Assembly: GCA_021846605.1 (NCBI GenBank)
Contig: JAJZWQ010000016.1
Span: 1 to 29,927 of the forward strand
Direction of reading: 5' to 3'
DNA: 29,927 bases
From: Bacillota bacterium
GTDB lineage: Bacteria; Bacillota_E; RBS10-35; JAJYVN01
The notes beneath the pieces are model-generated. The model saw only the letters and a program-made list of their open reading frames with translations, had not been told where the DNA came from and searched no databases. This document shows positions 9,550 through 16,987 of the stretch, piece after piece (position 1 is the first letter of the stretch; each line of letters opens with the position of its first letter). The translations under genes and the position numbers were made by a program.

Positions 9550-11085
9550 TCAGGCGAAGGATGGGGATGAATAGGAGGGACCGGACCCCTCGGCGCCCAG
9601 CAGGCGCTCGGCCACGGCCAGGCCCTCGTCCATGCCGAAGGTGCCCAGCAGGAGCAGCGCCCCGTCCGGGCCCAGCAGCCCGACCGCGTCGGCGATGGCG
9701 GTGTCCAATTCCCGGTGGAAGTGGTACGGCACGTGCCCGCCAGACAGGCCCTCCAGGAAGGCCTCGGCCTCTTCCGGGCGCACCCGGTAGTCCAGGGGGT
9801 AGCGGGCCACCGCCTGCTCGCTCAGGGTCACGACGACGGGTGCCCACCCGAGATCCGGAATCCAGCGCGCGAGCGCCAGGGCGGCCTCCCGGTTGACCGC
9901 GGCGCCGCGGTTGCCGCGCGGCGCCACCACGACGACCAACCGCGGCAGCCCGAACTCGGCGACCGTGGAGAGCACCGCCTCAAAGCTGGCCTGGTTCATG
10001 GCCACGTCGTCCAGCAGCAGGTGCGGGCCGATCCACGTGGCCCGCAGGCGCCGGGCCGGCGGCCGAAAGGCGGCCAGCGCGGCCTGCACGCCCGCGGGCG
10101 GGCTGCCGGCGGCCAGGGCCAGCGCGGCGGCCAGCATCGCGTTGGTCAGGTTGTGGCGGCCCGGCAGCGGTACGCTGATCCGGATGGTGGACGGGGCGGA
10201 CCCCCAGGCCCCGCCGAAGTCCGCCAGCCGGGGGGCCAGGCGGACGGTGCAGGCGGATCCGTCCGGTGCGATGTGCGTGTCGACCGCCGCCATGTCCGCC
10301 TCGGGCGAGAAGCCGCAGGAGATCATCCGCGCGCGGGCCCCGCGGCTGGCCTCCACCGCGCCGGGGTCGTCGAGGTTGTAGGCCAGGAAGGCGCCCGCCG
10401 GCAGGCCCTGGACGAAGGCCCGCTTGGCCGCGAGGTACGCGGCGAAGCTGCCGTGGAAGTCCAGATGGTCGGCGGTCACCGAGGTGATCGCCCCGGCGGC
10501 AAATCGCACGTCCGAGACCCGATCCTGCACGACGGCGTGTGAGGAGACTTCGATGCACGCCCAGCCCATGCCGCTACCCGCCACCTCGGCCAGGAACCGT
10601 TGGAGGTCGGGGGCCTCCGGCGTGGTGAGGGCCGGACGGAAGCGGCGCACCCCCGAATCCACGCCGCCCGTGCTCCACAGACCAGCCGGTTTTCCCGTGG
10701 CCGTCAGGATTTGCCACAGCATGGTGGCTACGGTGGTCTTGCCGTTGCTGCCGGTGACCCCGGTCACCGCGACGCGGTGGCTGGGATGGCCATACAGCGC
10801 GGCGGCCAGCGCGGAGAGCGTCCGTCGGGGCGCCGGGCTCCACAGGCCCGGCACCCCGGCGGGTGGGGGGGCGCCAGCCGGCAGGAGCACACTCTGGGCG
10901 CCGCGCGCCAGCGCTTGGTCCAGGTACGCGCTGCCGTCCGTGCGCGTGCCCGGCAGCGCGGCAAACAGGTCTCCCGGACCGATGCGGCGCGAATCCACCT
11001 GGATCTCGCGTACGAGCACGCCGCCGAGTTCACCGAAGGTCTCCCCGCCGACGGCCTGGCACAGGCCCAGCAGAGGTGCCCCCAT
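9550..11085 (-). CDS. Mur ligase family protein, MurE-like
   Basis: The 511-residue protein is built like UDP-N-acetylmuramoyl-tripeptide ligases (MurE). It has an N-terminal substrate domain with VREIQVDSRRIGPGDLFAAL, the ATP loop VTGVTGSNGKTTVATM, TTPEAPDLQRFLAE, SSHAVVQDRV, TADHLDFHG with the next segment carrying the usual lysine (AAKRAFV), and PGRHNLTNAMLAAALAL. The C-terminal domain differs: the region that in MurE reads GDRDRGKRP carries APRGNRGAAVNRE, and the DNPR-type motif that selects diaminopimelate is absent. It may act on a different amino acid or nucleotide-linked substrate. The ATG at 11085 is preferred over an upstream GTG (11136) because it is preceded by GGGGGTG and the family starts here. 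It is divergent from the CoA-transferase gene. Confidence 0.8.
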   Translation of the reverse strand: MGAPLLGLCQAVGGETFGELGGVLVREIQVDSRRIGPGDLFAALPGTRTDGSAYLDQALARGAQSVLLPAGAPPPAGVPGLWSPAPRRTLSALAAALYGHPSHRVAVTGVTGSNGKTTVATMLWQILTATGKPAGLWSTGGVDSGVRRFRPALTTPEAPDLQRFLAEVAGSGMGWACIEVSSHAVVQDRVSDVRFAAGAITSVTADHLDFHGSFAAYLAAKRAFVQGLPAGAFLAYNLDDPGAVEASRGARARMISCGFSPEADMAAVDTHIAPDGSACTVRLAPRLADFGGAWGSAPSTIRISVPLPGRHNLTNAMLAAALALAAGSPPAGVQAALAAFRPPARRLRATWIGPHLLLDDVAMNQASFEAVLSTVAEFGLPRLVVVVAPRGNRGAAVNREAALALARWIPDLGWAPVVVTLSEQAVARYPLDYRVRPEEAEAFLEGLSGGHVPYHFHRELDTAIADAVGLLGPDGALLLLGTFGMDEGLAVAERLLGAEGSGPSYSSPSFA

Positions 11086-11204
11086 GGCGAACACCCCCCA
11101 TCGCGACCCCGTCGTCAGAGGGTATGCGGGGGCCACAGGACAGGACCCCGCCCGGCGCGCCGATCATAGGCTGCGGCACGGTCCGGTGGGACGGGGGTAT
11201 CGGG

Positions 11205-12770
11205 TTGGAGCGACTGGACGCGGACGACGCGGTGCGGCAACTGCCCGACGGCGCGGTGGTGGCGCTGTGCGGCAACGGCTCGATCCTGCAGCCGGAGTCC
11301 CTGCTCCGGGCACTGGAGTCGGGGTTCCTGCGTGAGGGGCATCCCAGGGACCTGACCATCTTCTATCCGGTGGTGGTCGGCGCCGAGCCCGGCACCGGCA
11401 TCGACCGCCTGGCCCACCCGGGTCTGGTGCGCGAGGTGATCGCCAGCTGCTTCGACATCTGGGGCATCGACCGTATGGCGCGCATGGTGCGGGCGGACGA
11501 GGTCCGGGCCCACTGCCTGCCGATGGGGATCATGTTCCAGTTGCTGCGGGCCGCCGCCGACGGGCAGCCGGGCATCCTTTCCCGCATCGGCCTGGACACC
11601 TTCGTCGACCCGGAGGTCCGGGGCACCGGCCATAACAACCGCACGCCGGAGAGCCTGGCCGAACGGCGCACTCTGGACGGGGATCCCTGGCTGTTCTACC
11701 GGGCCCCGGCGGTCAACGCGGCGCTGCTGTGCGCGACGGTGGCCGACGAAGACGGCAACCTCAGCCTGTATCGCGAACCGATCCGCCAGGGTGTGCTGGC
11801 CATGGCGCTCGCGGCGCGCGCGCGCCGCGGCAAGGTGCTGGCCCAGGTGCGCGCCCTCGTCCGGCGGGGCACGCTGCCCGCCGCCCGAGTGGACGTCCCG
11901 GGGTGCCTGGTGGACGCCGTGGTGGTGGACCCCGACCAAAAGCAGACCGTGCTGTCGCTGGACGACCCCGCGCTGACCGGGGAGTGGGTCTTGCCGCCCC
12001 CCCCGGCCGCACCCACGGCCCTGGGCATCGACCGCGTGATCGCCAGAAGGGCCGCGATGGAACTGCGCCCGGGGATGGTCATCAACCTGGGGTTCGGACT
12101 GGCCACGCAGGTCGCCCAGGTCGTGGCCGAGGAGGGGTTGGCCGGCCGGATCACCTTCAGCGTGGAGCACGGCCCGCTGGGCGGAACGCCCACGCCCAAC
12201 GAGATCTTCGGGGCCGCCGTCAGCCCCACGTGCATCCTGCGTTCGGGGGATGTCTTCGCCCTGTACCACTCCGGGCAGCTGGACATGGCCATCCTCAGCG
12301 CCGCCGAGGTGGACGCCGAGGGCAACGCCAACGTCAGCCGCTTCGGGGACGCCATGCCCGGTCCCGGCGGCTACATCGACATCACCGCCGGCACCCGCGA
12401 TCTGATCCTGATCTGCGGGGTGCGCGCCGGGGGGGCACGCCTCCAGGTCAGCGGGGAGGGGGTGCGGGTGGAACGCCAGGGGCGGGTGCCCCGGTTCGTG
12501 TCCCAGGTCCGCGAGCGCACGTTTTCGGCGCGGGCGGCACGCGCCCGCGGGGCCCGCGTGCGCTATCTCACGGATCGCTGCGCCTTTGAACTGGGGCCGT
12601 CCGGTCTGGTGCTCAGCGAGGTGGCGCCGGGGATCGACGTGGAACGCGACGTCCTGGCCCAGATGGACTTCCGTCCCCAGGTGGCCCCCTCCCCACGGAT
12701 CTGGCCCCGGGCCCTACTCGCCCCGGGGCCCCTGGACCTCGGTCGCTGGTGGTCCGACCCGTTCGCCTGA
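11205..12770 (+). CDS. Acyl-CoA:acetate/3-ketoacid CoA-transferase, fused two-domain type
   Basis: The 521-residue protein is a class I CoA-transferase with alpha and beta halves in one chain, as in propionate CoA-transferase (Pct) and YdiF. The first half covers residues 1 to about 260 with DGAVVALCGNGSILQPESLL. The second half begins near IDRVIARRAAMELRPGMVIN and has LGFGLATQVAQV and then FSVEHGPLGG, where Glu321 is the expected catalytic glutamate that forms the CoA thioester. It should move CoA between short acyl groups; the exact acids cannot be read. TTG 11205 is chosen because family members begin at this point and a G-rich stretch lies just upstream; an in-frame ATG at 11124 would add 27 non-conserved residues. 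It converges on the acetyltransferase gene with a 16-base gap. Confidence 0.85.
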   Translation: MERLDADDAVRQLPDGAVVALCGNGSILQPESLLRALESGFLREGHPRDLTIFYPVVVGAEPGTGIDRLAHPGLVREVIASCFDIWGIDRMARMVRADEVRAHCLPMGIMFQLLRAAADGQPGILSRIGLDTFVDPEVRGTGHNNRTPESLAERRTLDGDPWLFYRAPAVNAALLCATVADEDGNLSLYREPIRQGVLAMALAARARRGKVLAQVRALVRRGTLPAARVDVPGCLVDAVVVDPDQKQTVLSLDDPALTGEWVLPPPPAAPTALGIDRVIARRAAMELRPGMVINLGFGLATQVAQVVAEEGLAGRITFSVEHGPLGGTPTPNEIFGAAVSPTCILRSGDVFALYHSGQLDMAILSAAEVDAEGNANVSRFGDAMPGPGGYIDITAGTRDLILICGVRAGGARLQVSGEGVRVERQGRVPRFVSQVRERTFSARAARARGARVRYLTDRCAFELGPSGLVLSEVAPGIDVERDVLAQMDFRPQVAPSPRIWPRALLAPGPLDLGRWWSDPFA

Positions 12771-12786
12771 CCCTGCCGGGGGCCGT

Positions 12787-13263
12787 TCAGGCGAGCAGAT
12801 GCCAGACCACCCAAGCGTCCTCGCCGTTGCCGAAGAAACCCGGGCAGGGCCCCAGGGCCTGCCACCCCCGGTCCCGCAGCAGGTCCAGTTGCACTGCGTT
12901 CGACCGGCGGACCACGCCCAGGAACCAGCGCGCGCCCGACCGCCGCGCCAGGAGTTCGCCCGCGTCGAGCAGAGCGCTGGCCAGTCCCTGCCGGCGGTGG
13001 GCGGGATCGGTGGCGTTGGCGTGCACATGGGCGGTCGGACCCTCGACCTGGAAGGCGAAGTAGGCACAGAGGGTGGCGTCCAGATGCGCCACCAGTAGCC
13101 GCGTGCGCGGGTCGGCATACAGGTGCTCCAGGGTCTCCAGGGATGCAGGTTCGGGGAAGACGGCGGCCTCCAGGGCGGCGATCGCCGGGAGATCGCCGGG
13201 CCGCCCCGTATCGATCCGGTAGGGTCCGTGCCCGGCGGGAACCGCTGCGGCGACCGTACCCAC
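12787..13263 (-). CDS. GNAT-family N-acetyltransferase
   Basis: The 158-residue protein has the acetyl-CoA-binding GNAT fold. It opens with YRIDTGRPGDLPAIAALEAA, continues with a beta-sheet core (LLVAHLDATLCAYFAFQVEG), and carries ATDPAHRRQGLASALLDAG, whose RRQGLA is the pyrophosphate-binding R/Q-x-x-G-x-G/A loop. The late VRRSNAVQLDLLRDRGW matches the usual RimI-like C-terminal motif. RimI-type enzymes acetylate protein N termini, but small-molecule acetylation is equally possible. The start is uncertain: GTG 13263 gives a compact domain, GTG 13278 is possible, and the frame is open to 13428 with non-conserved sequence. It may be co-transcribed with proC. Confidence 0.75.
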   Translation of the reverse strand: MGTVAAAVPAGHGPYRIDTGRPGDLPAIAALEAAVFPEPASLETLEHLYADPRTRLLVAHLDATLCAYFAFQVEGPTAHVHANATDPAHRRQGLASALLDAGELLARRSGARWFLGVVRRSNAVQLDLLRDRGWQALGPCPGFFGNGEDAWVVWHLLA

Positions 13264-13672
13264 CCCCCGGGGCCACACTACGCCCGCGGCGCCACAGACG
13301 TGCCGCCGGGGAGAGTGGGCGAAACCTGCGTGGATCTTGGGTCGCAGGCTGAGTCGCTCTTGAGGGGTGGCCGTTGGCGGGCGCGCATTCCAGGCCCCGA
13401 TCCTTCTGGCGCTGCACGCGCGGGGCACGGACGACAGGTTCTGCTCCAGCGGTCAGAGCGGAATACTTGCCGCACGCACCGCCACTCTGGAGGTCCAGCG
13501 GCGTACAGACGTGGGAGTGCACGACCAGCCAGTCGCCGTCGCGCCAGGGCGCGCCCGTCTGCCGCAGGTCCGCGGCCGCGCCGCCAACGGCTCTGGGGGG
13601 GAGGACGTCCACAGGCTTGTGCTGGCCGCCAGGCGTGCACGCCCTCGGTGCAGGGCCAGGCGCCAGCGGCCG
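13264..13672. other. Gap of about 409 bases between proC and the acetyltransferase gene
   Basis: No complete gene is supported. A short minus-strand coding-like piece lies in the middle (listed separately) and the open frame of the acetyltransferase extends into the left part without recognisable sequence. No RNA gene or clear promoter was seen. Confidence 0.45.
13471..13612 (-). pseudogene. Short minus-strand coding-like remnant
   Basis: From the GTG at 13612 on the minus strand the frame reads VDVLPPRAVGGAAADLRQTG and then APWRDGDWLVVHSHV before losing codon bias. Most of about 45 codons end in G or C, which suggests real coding history. The pattern 'DGDWLVV' recalls the N-terminal strand of coenzyme F420-0 glutamate ligase (CofE)-like proteins, but the match is short and I do not claim the function. 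A neighbouring frame just upstream also looks coding-like, which would fit a frameshifted gene lying between proC and the acetyltransferase. Confidence 0.22.
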
Positions 13673-14545
13673 TCACGGGAGCGCCCGTCCCGGTACCGCC
13701 CAGGCCCGTCCCAGTTCGGCGCTGCGCACCGCCGCGCGCCGTAGCGCATCCCCCACCAGGCCCGTGAAGCCGGCATCGCGCAGGACCGCCAGGGCCGCCT
13801 CGGTGGTTCCGCCCGGGGATGTGACGGACTCGCGCAGGGCTCCGGGGGTACGACCGGCGTGATCGGCCAGGAGCGCGGCGCCCAGAGCGGTCTGCCGAAC
13901 GAGTTGTTCGGCGGTGCCCGGGGGCAGGTCCAGGGTCCGCGCCGCCTCCAGCATGGCCTCCATCAGCAGGAAGATATAGGCCGGTCCACTGCCGGCCACG
14001 GCGGTGACCGCGTCGAGCCGGCTTTCGGGGACCACCACGACGGTTCCCACGGCCTCCAGCAGCTGGTGCGCCGCATCCACGTCGCCGGGCAGGGCGTGCA
14101 GACCCGCCGCCAGCCCCGTGGCCGAGGCCCGCACCTCCGCCGCCACGTTGGGCATGGCCCGCAGGACCCGGGCGCCTGGGCCCAACGCCTGCTCCAGGTA
14201 GGCGGTGGGGAGCCCCGCCACGCAACTCAGGAGGCGGTGGTCGGTGTGGAAGTGGGGCGCGAGTTCCGCCAGGGCCTGCGGCGCGTCCTTGGGCTTGACG
14301 AGCAGGAGGAGATGGTTGGCCGCCGCGGCGACCTCCTGCTTGGAGCGGGTGGCGTGCGCGCCCAGGCGGCGATAGTGGTCCAACCCCTGCCCGCCGCGGT
14401 TGCATACCCAGAGGCGCCCGGGATCGAGACCGGCGGCCACCAATCCCCGCACCAGGGCTCCCGCCAGCGACCCGGCGCCGATCAGCCCGATGGCTTCGTC
14501 CTGCAGTGCAGCCACGCTCCTCGCGGGCCCTCGGGCGGCCGCCAT
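13673..14545 (-). CDS. proC: Pyrroline-5-carboxylate reductase
   Basis: ProC reduces pyrroline-5-carboxylate to proline with NAD(P)H. The 290-residue protein has the N-terminal Rossmann loop IGLIGAGSLAGALVRGL, the LLLLVKPKDAPQALAEL strand, VLRAMPNVAAEVRASATGL and the C-terminal family signature VAGSGPAYIFLLMEAMLEAA. The end motif SVTSPGGTTEAALAVLRDAG is also present. The ATG at 14545 is used; GTG 14515 would give 280 residues, closer to the family, but its AGGAG lies almost against the start codon. It is divergent from the secreted hydrolase gene across about 500 bases. Confidence 0.93.
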   Translation of the reverse strand: MAAARGPARSVAALQDEAIGLIGAGSLAGALVRGLVAAGLDPGRLWVCNRGGQGLDHYRRLGAHATRSKQEVAAAANHLLLLVKPKDAPQALAELAPHFHTDHRLLSCVAGLPTAYLEQALGPGARVLRAMPNVAAEVRASATGLAAGLHALPGDVDAAHQLLEAVGTVVVVPESRLDAVTAVAGSGPAYIFLLMEAMLEAARTLDLPPGTAEQLVRQTALGAALLADHAGRTPGALRESVTSPGGTTEAALAVLRDAGFTGLVGDALRRAAVRSAELGRAWAVPGRALP

Positions 14546-15071
14546 CCATCCACATTACCGGGCCCGGACAGGACGGGCAAGGCGGCATTCCGTGGTTCCG
14601 CAAGTGTACGCCCGTGTGTATGTTCTACCGTCACCTAGGGGGTCGATCGTGGCGAATGCGTTGAGGTGCGTGGTGCCGACGGTGTCTGGATGGGAGGCAG
14701 CCAAAACCTGGTGGAGTGTTCCTGTTGCCGCATTCTCGTCCCCCGGTCCGCCAGGATACGGGCAGCCCATGGGTGATGCCCATACTTGACGGTTTTTCCT
14801 GCGTAGTGGAAGCTACGGGGGCGCGCGCACAGACCAGGAGTTCGACGGACGCTGGGGGGGGGGCGCCCCCCGGACGGCCGCACGTGGGTTGCGACGCACG
14901 ATGAGGACCCGCCCGCACGGATCGATGGCATCCGCACCCGCCGGCCCTCAAAGCGGCCGGGGGACGGAGGTTGCCGTCGACGCGGTCCGACAGGCTCAAG
15001 CCGGGTGGAGAGGAGGCCACCCAGCTCCCGGACAAGCCCCGGGGTAAGCGGAGGGAAGGAGCGATGCGCAG
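14546..15071. other. Structured intergenic leader upstream of the secreted hydrolase
   Basis: No gene is convincing in these 526 bases. They contain a run of ten G followed by CG and six C (14-base perfect palindrome at 14858-14871), and then a series of hairpins on the plus strand: CGGAT/ATCCG (14918-14934), CCGGCC/GGCCGG (14941-14960), GACGG/CCGTC (14963-14978) and GGGTGG/CCACCC (15003-15022). A CCCCGGGG palindrome at 15037-15044 lies shortly before the ribosome site AAGGAG. The layout suits an RNA leader controlling the downstream gene. TTGACG at 14786 could be a -35 box but has no good -10 partner. Confidence 0.4.
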
Positions 15072-15833
15072 ATGGCCCGATGGCACCGGCTCGTGGGCGC
15101 CGCGCCCGTGCGCCTGGCGATGCTCGCCGCGGCGCTCCTGGTCTGCGTGAGCGCCGGGGGCAGGGCGCAGGCCCTCCCGCACAGCGTCGCGCCTGTCTCG
15201 GCACCCCCGGCGGAGACTCCCGCCGGCTCAGGGGTGGTGCAGGGGCCGGTGGTCTCCTCGGCACAGCCCGGCCCCGTGCCGACCGGGGCCGTCTACCAAC
15301 CGGCAACCCGGGTCGCGATTCCCGCGACGTCGGCCTCCGGCACAGCGTCGCGTACAAACTCCAGCGCAACCTCCAACACAAGTGACACAAGCCCCAGCGC
15401 CGCACGCACCACATCCGCCACGGCGTCCACGTCCCAGACGGCGGCGCCGTCGACCCCTCCCGCCGTCGTGCCCTACACCTCGGCCGACCTTGACCTGATC
15501 GCCCAGGTGATCCGGGGTGAGGCCAACAACCAGCCGGTGGACGCCCGCCTGGGCGTTGCCGCGGTGATCGTCAACCGGGTGCGATCGGGCGAGTTCGGTG
15601 CGTCCATCGAGAACGTGGTGAACGCCCCGGGCCAGTTCCAGTCCGTGGGGAGTCCGCTCTTCGCGTTGCATCCCCTGGCCGGCAACGAGCAGTTGGCGCT
15701 GGAGGCCGTGCACGGCTCGGATCCCACCGGCGGGGCCCTGTATTTCTATAACCCGGCCATGACCCCGCCCAGTGCGTGGATCCATTCCCTGGACGTGCTG
15801 ATCACCATCGGGCAACTCACGTTTGCCCGTTGA
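15072..15833 (+). CDS. Secreted SleB-type cell-wall hydrolase
   Basis: The 253-residue protein is probably exported: residues 1-36 form a signal peptide with a basic start, a hydrophobic core (LAMLAAALLVCVSAGG) and an AQA-like cleavage site. A long low-complexity linker rich in Ser, Thr, Ala and Pro covers about residues 37-132. The C-terminal domain (about 136-253) matches the Hydrolase_2 / SleB lytic-transglycosylase family: DLDLIAQVIRGEANNQPVDA with likely catalytic Glu150, GVAAVIVNRVRSG, PGQFQSVGSPLF, and TGGALYFYNPA. SleB proteins cut peptidoglycan, often in spore cortex, but vegetative roles also exist. ATG 15072 is used; GGGAAGGAG ends ten bases upstream, and an out-of-frame ATG lies at 15064. 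Confidence 0.88.
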   Translation: MARWHRLVGAAPVRLAMLAAALLVCVSAGGRAQALPHSVAPVSAPPAETPAGSGVVQGPVVSSAQPGPVPTGAVYQPATRVAIPATSASGTASRTNSSATSNTSDTSPSAARTTSATASTSQTAAPSTPPAVVPYTSADLDLIAQVIRGEANNQPVDARLGVAAVIVNRVRSGEFGASIENVVNAPGQFQSVGSPLFALHPLAGNEQLALEAVHGSDPTGGALYFYNPAMTPPSAWIHSLDVLITIGQLTFAR

Positions 15834-15887
15834 CCCACATCGGGCCCAGGCCTCCCCGCATACCCTCCCGCGCCGGGGGGTGGGCGG

Positions 15888-16781
15888 ATGGGTTGGTGGC
15901 AGATCCCCACCGGGGTCGGGCTCCTGGCCGCCGGTACCGCGATCCTCAGCCGGACCCTGCGGGCCCGGGGGGGCCGGCTGCGCCTCCCGGGGCGTGCGGG
16001 CTGGGCCCCGGCGGCGCTCGGCGGGCTCTTGGCCTCGGTCCTGCTCGGTTCGTCGAGCCTGACGGTCGTCGGCCTAGCCGTCGCGGCCGATGCGGGATCC
16101 CTGCCGCTGAGCACCGCGTGGGCGGCGGTGGGGGGGGCGAACGTCGGGGCGACGCTCCTGCCCCACATCGCCGGGTGGCATCCCCCACCGGCCGCCGTTG
16201 CCATCACTTGCGCCGCCGCCGCAGTGGCGTGGTGCTTTCGGCGCTGGCGGCCCCTGGCCACGGGAGCGCTGGCGGCCCTGGCCGTCGCCGTCGGCCTGGA
16301 CCTCCTGGCGGCGGGGCTCGGCGGGCTGGCCCCCGGTCCCACCCTCGCCGGGGCGGCGGGCCGTTCGCTGCCGCTGGCGTTCGGGGCCGGGATGGCGCTC
16401 ACGGCGGCGCTCTTCTCCAGCCAACTCGCCCTGGGCATCGTGCAGGCGCTGGCCGCCGCAGGGGCCGTCCCCCTGCGGGCCGGGATCGCCTTCGTCTGCG
16501 GCGCCAACATCGGCACGACCGCCGACGTGTTGGTGGCGGCGCTGGCCACGGGGCGCAGGGGCAGGGCCACCGCCCTGTTCCACCTGGGCTTCAACGTGGT
16601 GTGCGCCTGCCTGGGGCTGGCGCTCCTGACCCCCCTCACGCTGCTGGTCGCGCGCTGGCCGGCGGCCGTGGCGCTGGCCAGGGCCCATACCCTGCTCAAC
16701 CTGGCGACCGCCTTAGTCCTGTGTCCGCTGGCGGGCGCCGCCGGAGCGCGGACGGCCGGCCGGGGGAGCGAGGCGCCCTGA
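15888..16781 (+). CDS. Na+/phosphate cotransporter-like membrane protein (NptA/YjbB type)
   Basis: The 297-residue protein is almost entirely hydrophobic with about eight membrane segments and two internal repeats. Each repeat ends in the family signature: GGANVGATLLPHIAG in the first half and CGANIGTTADVLVAAL in the second, followed by [19 protein letters not shown]. This is typical of Na_Pi_cotrans proteins, which move phosphate with sodium across the cytoplasmic membrane. Unlike many bacterial relatives it has no C-terminal PhoU-like domain, so it is a minimal form and its activity and direction of transport are uncertain. ATG 15888 follows a G-rich stretch 54 bases after the hydrolase gene. 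Confidence 0.8.
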   Translation: MGWWQIPTGVGLLAAGTAILSRTLRARGGRLRLPGRAGWAPAALGGLLASVLLGSSSLTVVGLAVAADAGSLPLSTAWAAVGGANVGATLLPHIAGWHPPPAAVAITCAAAAVAWCFRRWRPLATGALAALAVAVGLDLLAAGLGGLAPGPTLAGAAGRSLPLAFGAGMALTAALFSSQLALGIVQALAAAGAVPLRAGIAFVCGANIGTTADVLVAALATGRRGRATALFHLGFNVVCACLGLALLTPLTLLVARWPAAVALARAHTLLNLATALVLCPLAGAAGARTAGRGSEAP

Positions 16782-16831
16782 GGCCAGCGCGTGTCAGGTC
16801 TCAGGGAATGGCGCCACACCGTGATGTTGCG

Positions 16832-16860
16832 TTGAGATCCGCCCGCCGATCGTGGATAAT
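16832..16860 (+). promoter_or_regulatory. Sigma-A-type promoter of the glycolytic operon
   Basis: TTGAGA at 16832-16837 and GATAAT at 16855-16860 are separated by exactly 17 bases. Each differs from the consensus by one base, which stands out in this GC-rich background. It lies about 125 bases upstream of pgk and has no other gene to serve. Confidence 0.7.
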
Positions 16861-16987
16861 CTCCCTGCAGGTGTTCTGGCAGCCGCTGCGGCGATTGGAT
16901 GGATGTGCGGCCTGTCCCGGTGCGGCGGTCCCCAGGGCCGCCCGGAAGTGCGGGCGGCGTACCTGTGCACTGTTGGGGGTGTGGTGG

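Noticed and set aside
14786..14816. TTGACG plus following sequence as a promoter of the secreted hydrolase
   Set aside because: The sequence 16-19 bases downstream (GAAGCT) is not a -10 box; left only as a remark in the leader description.
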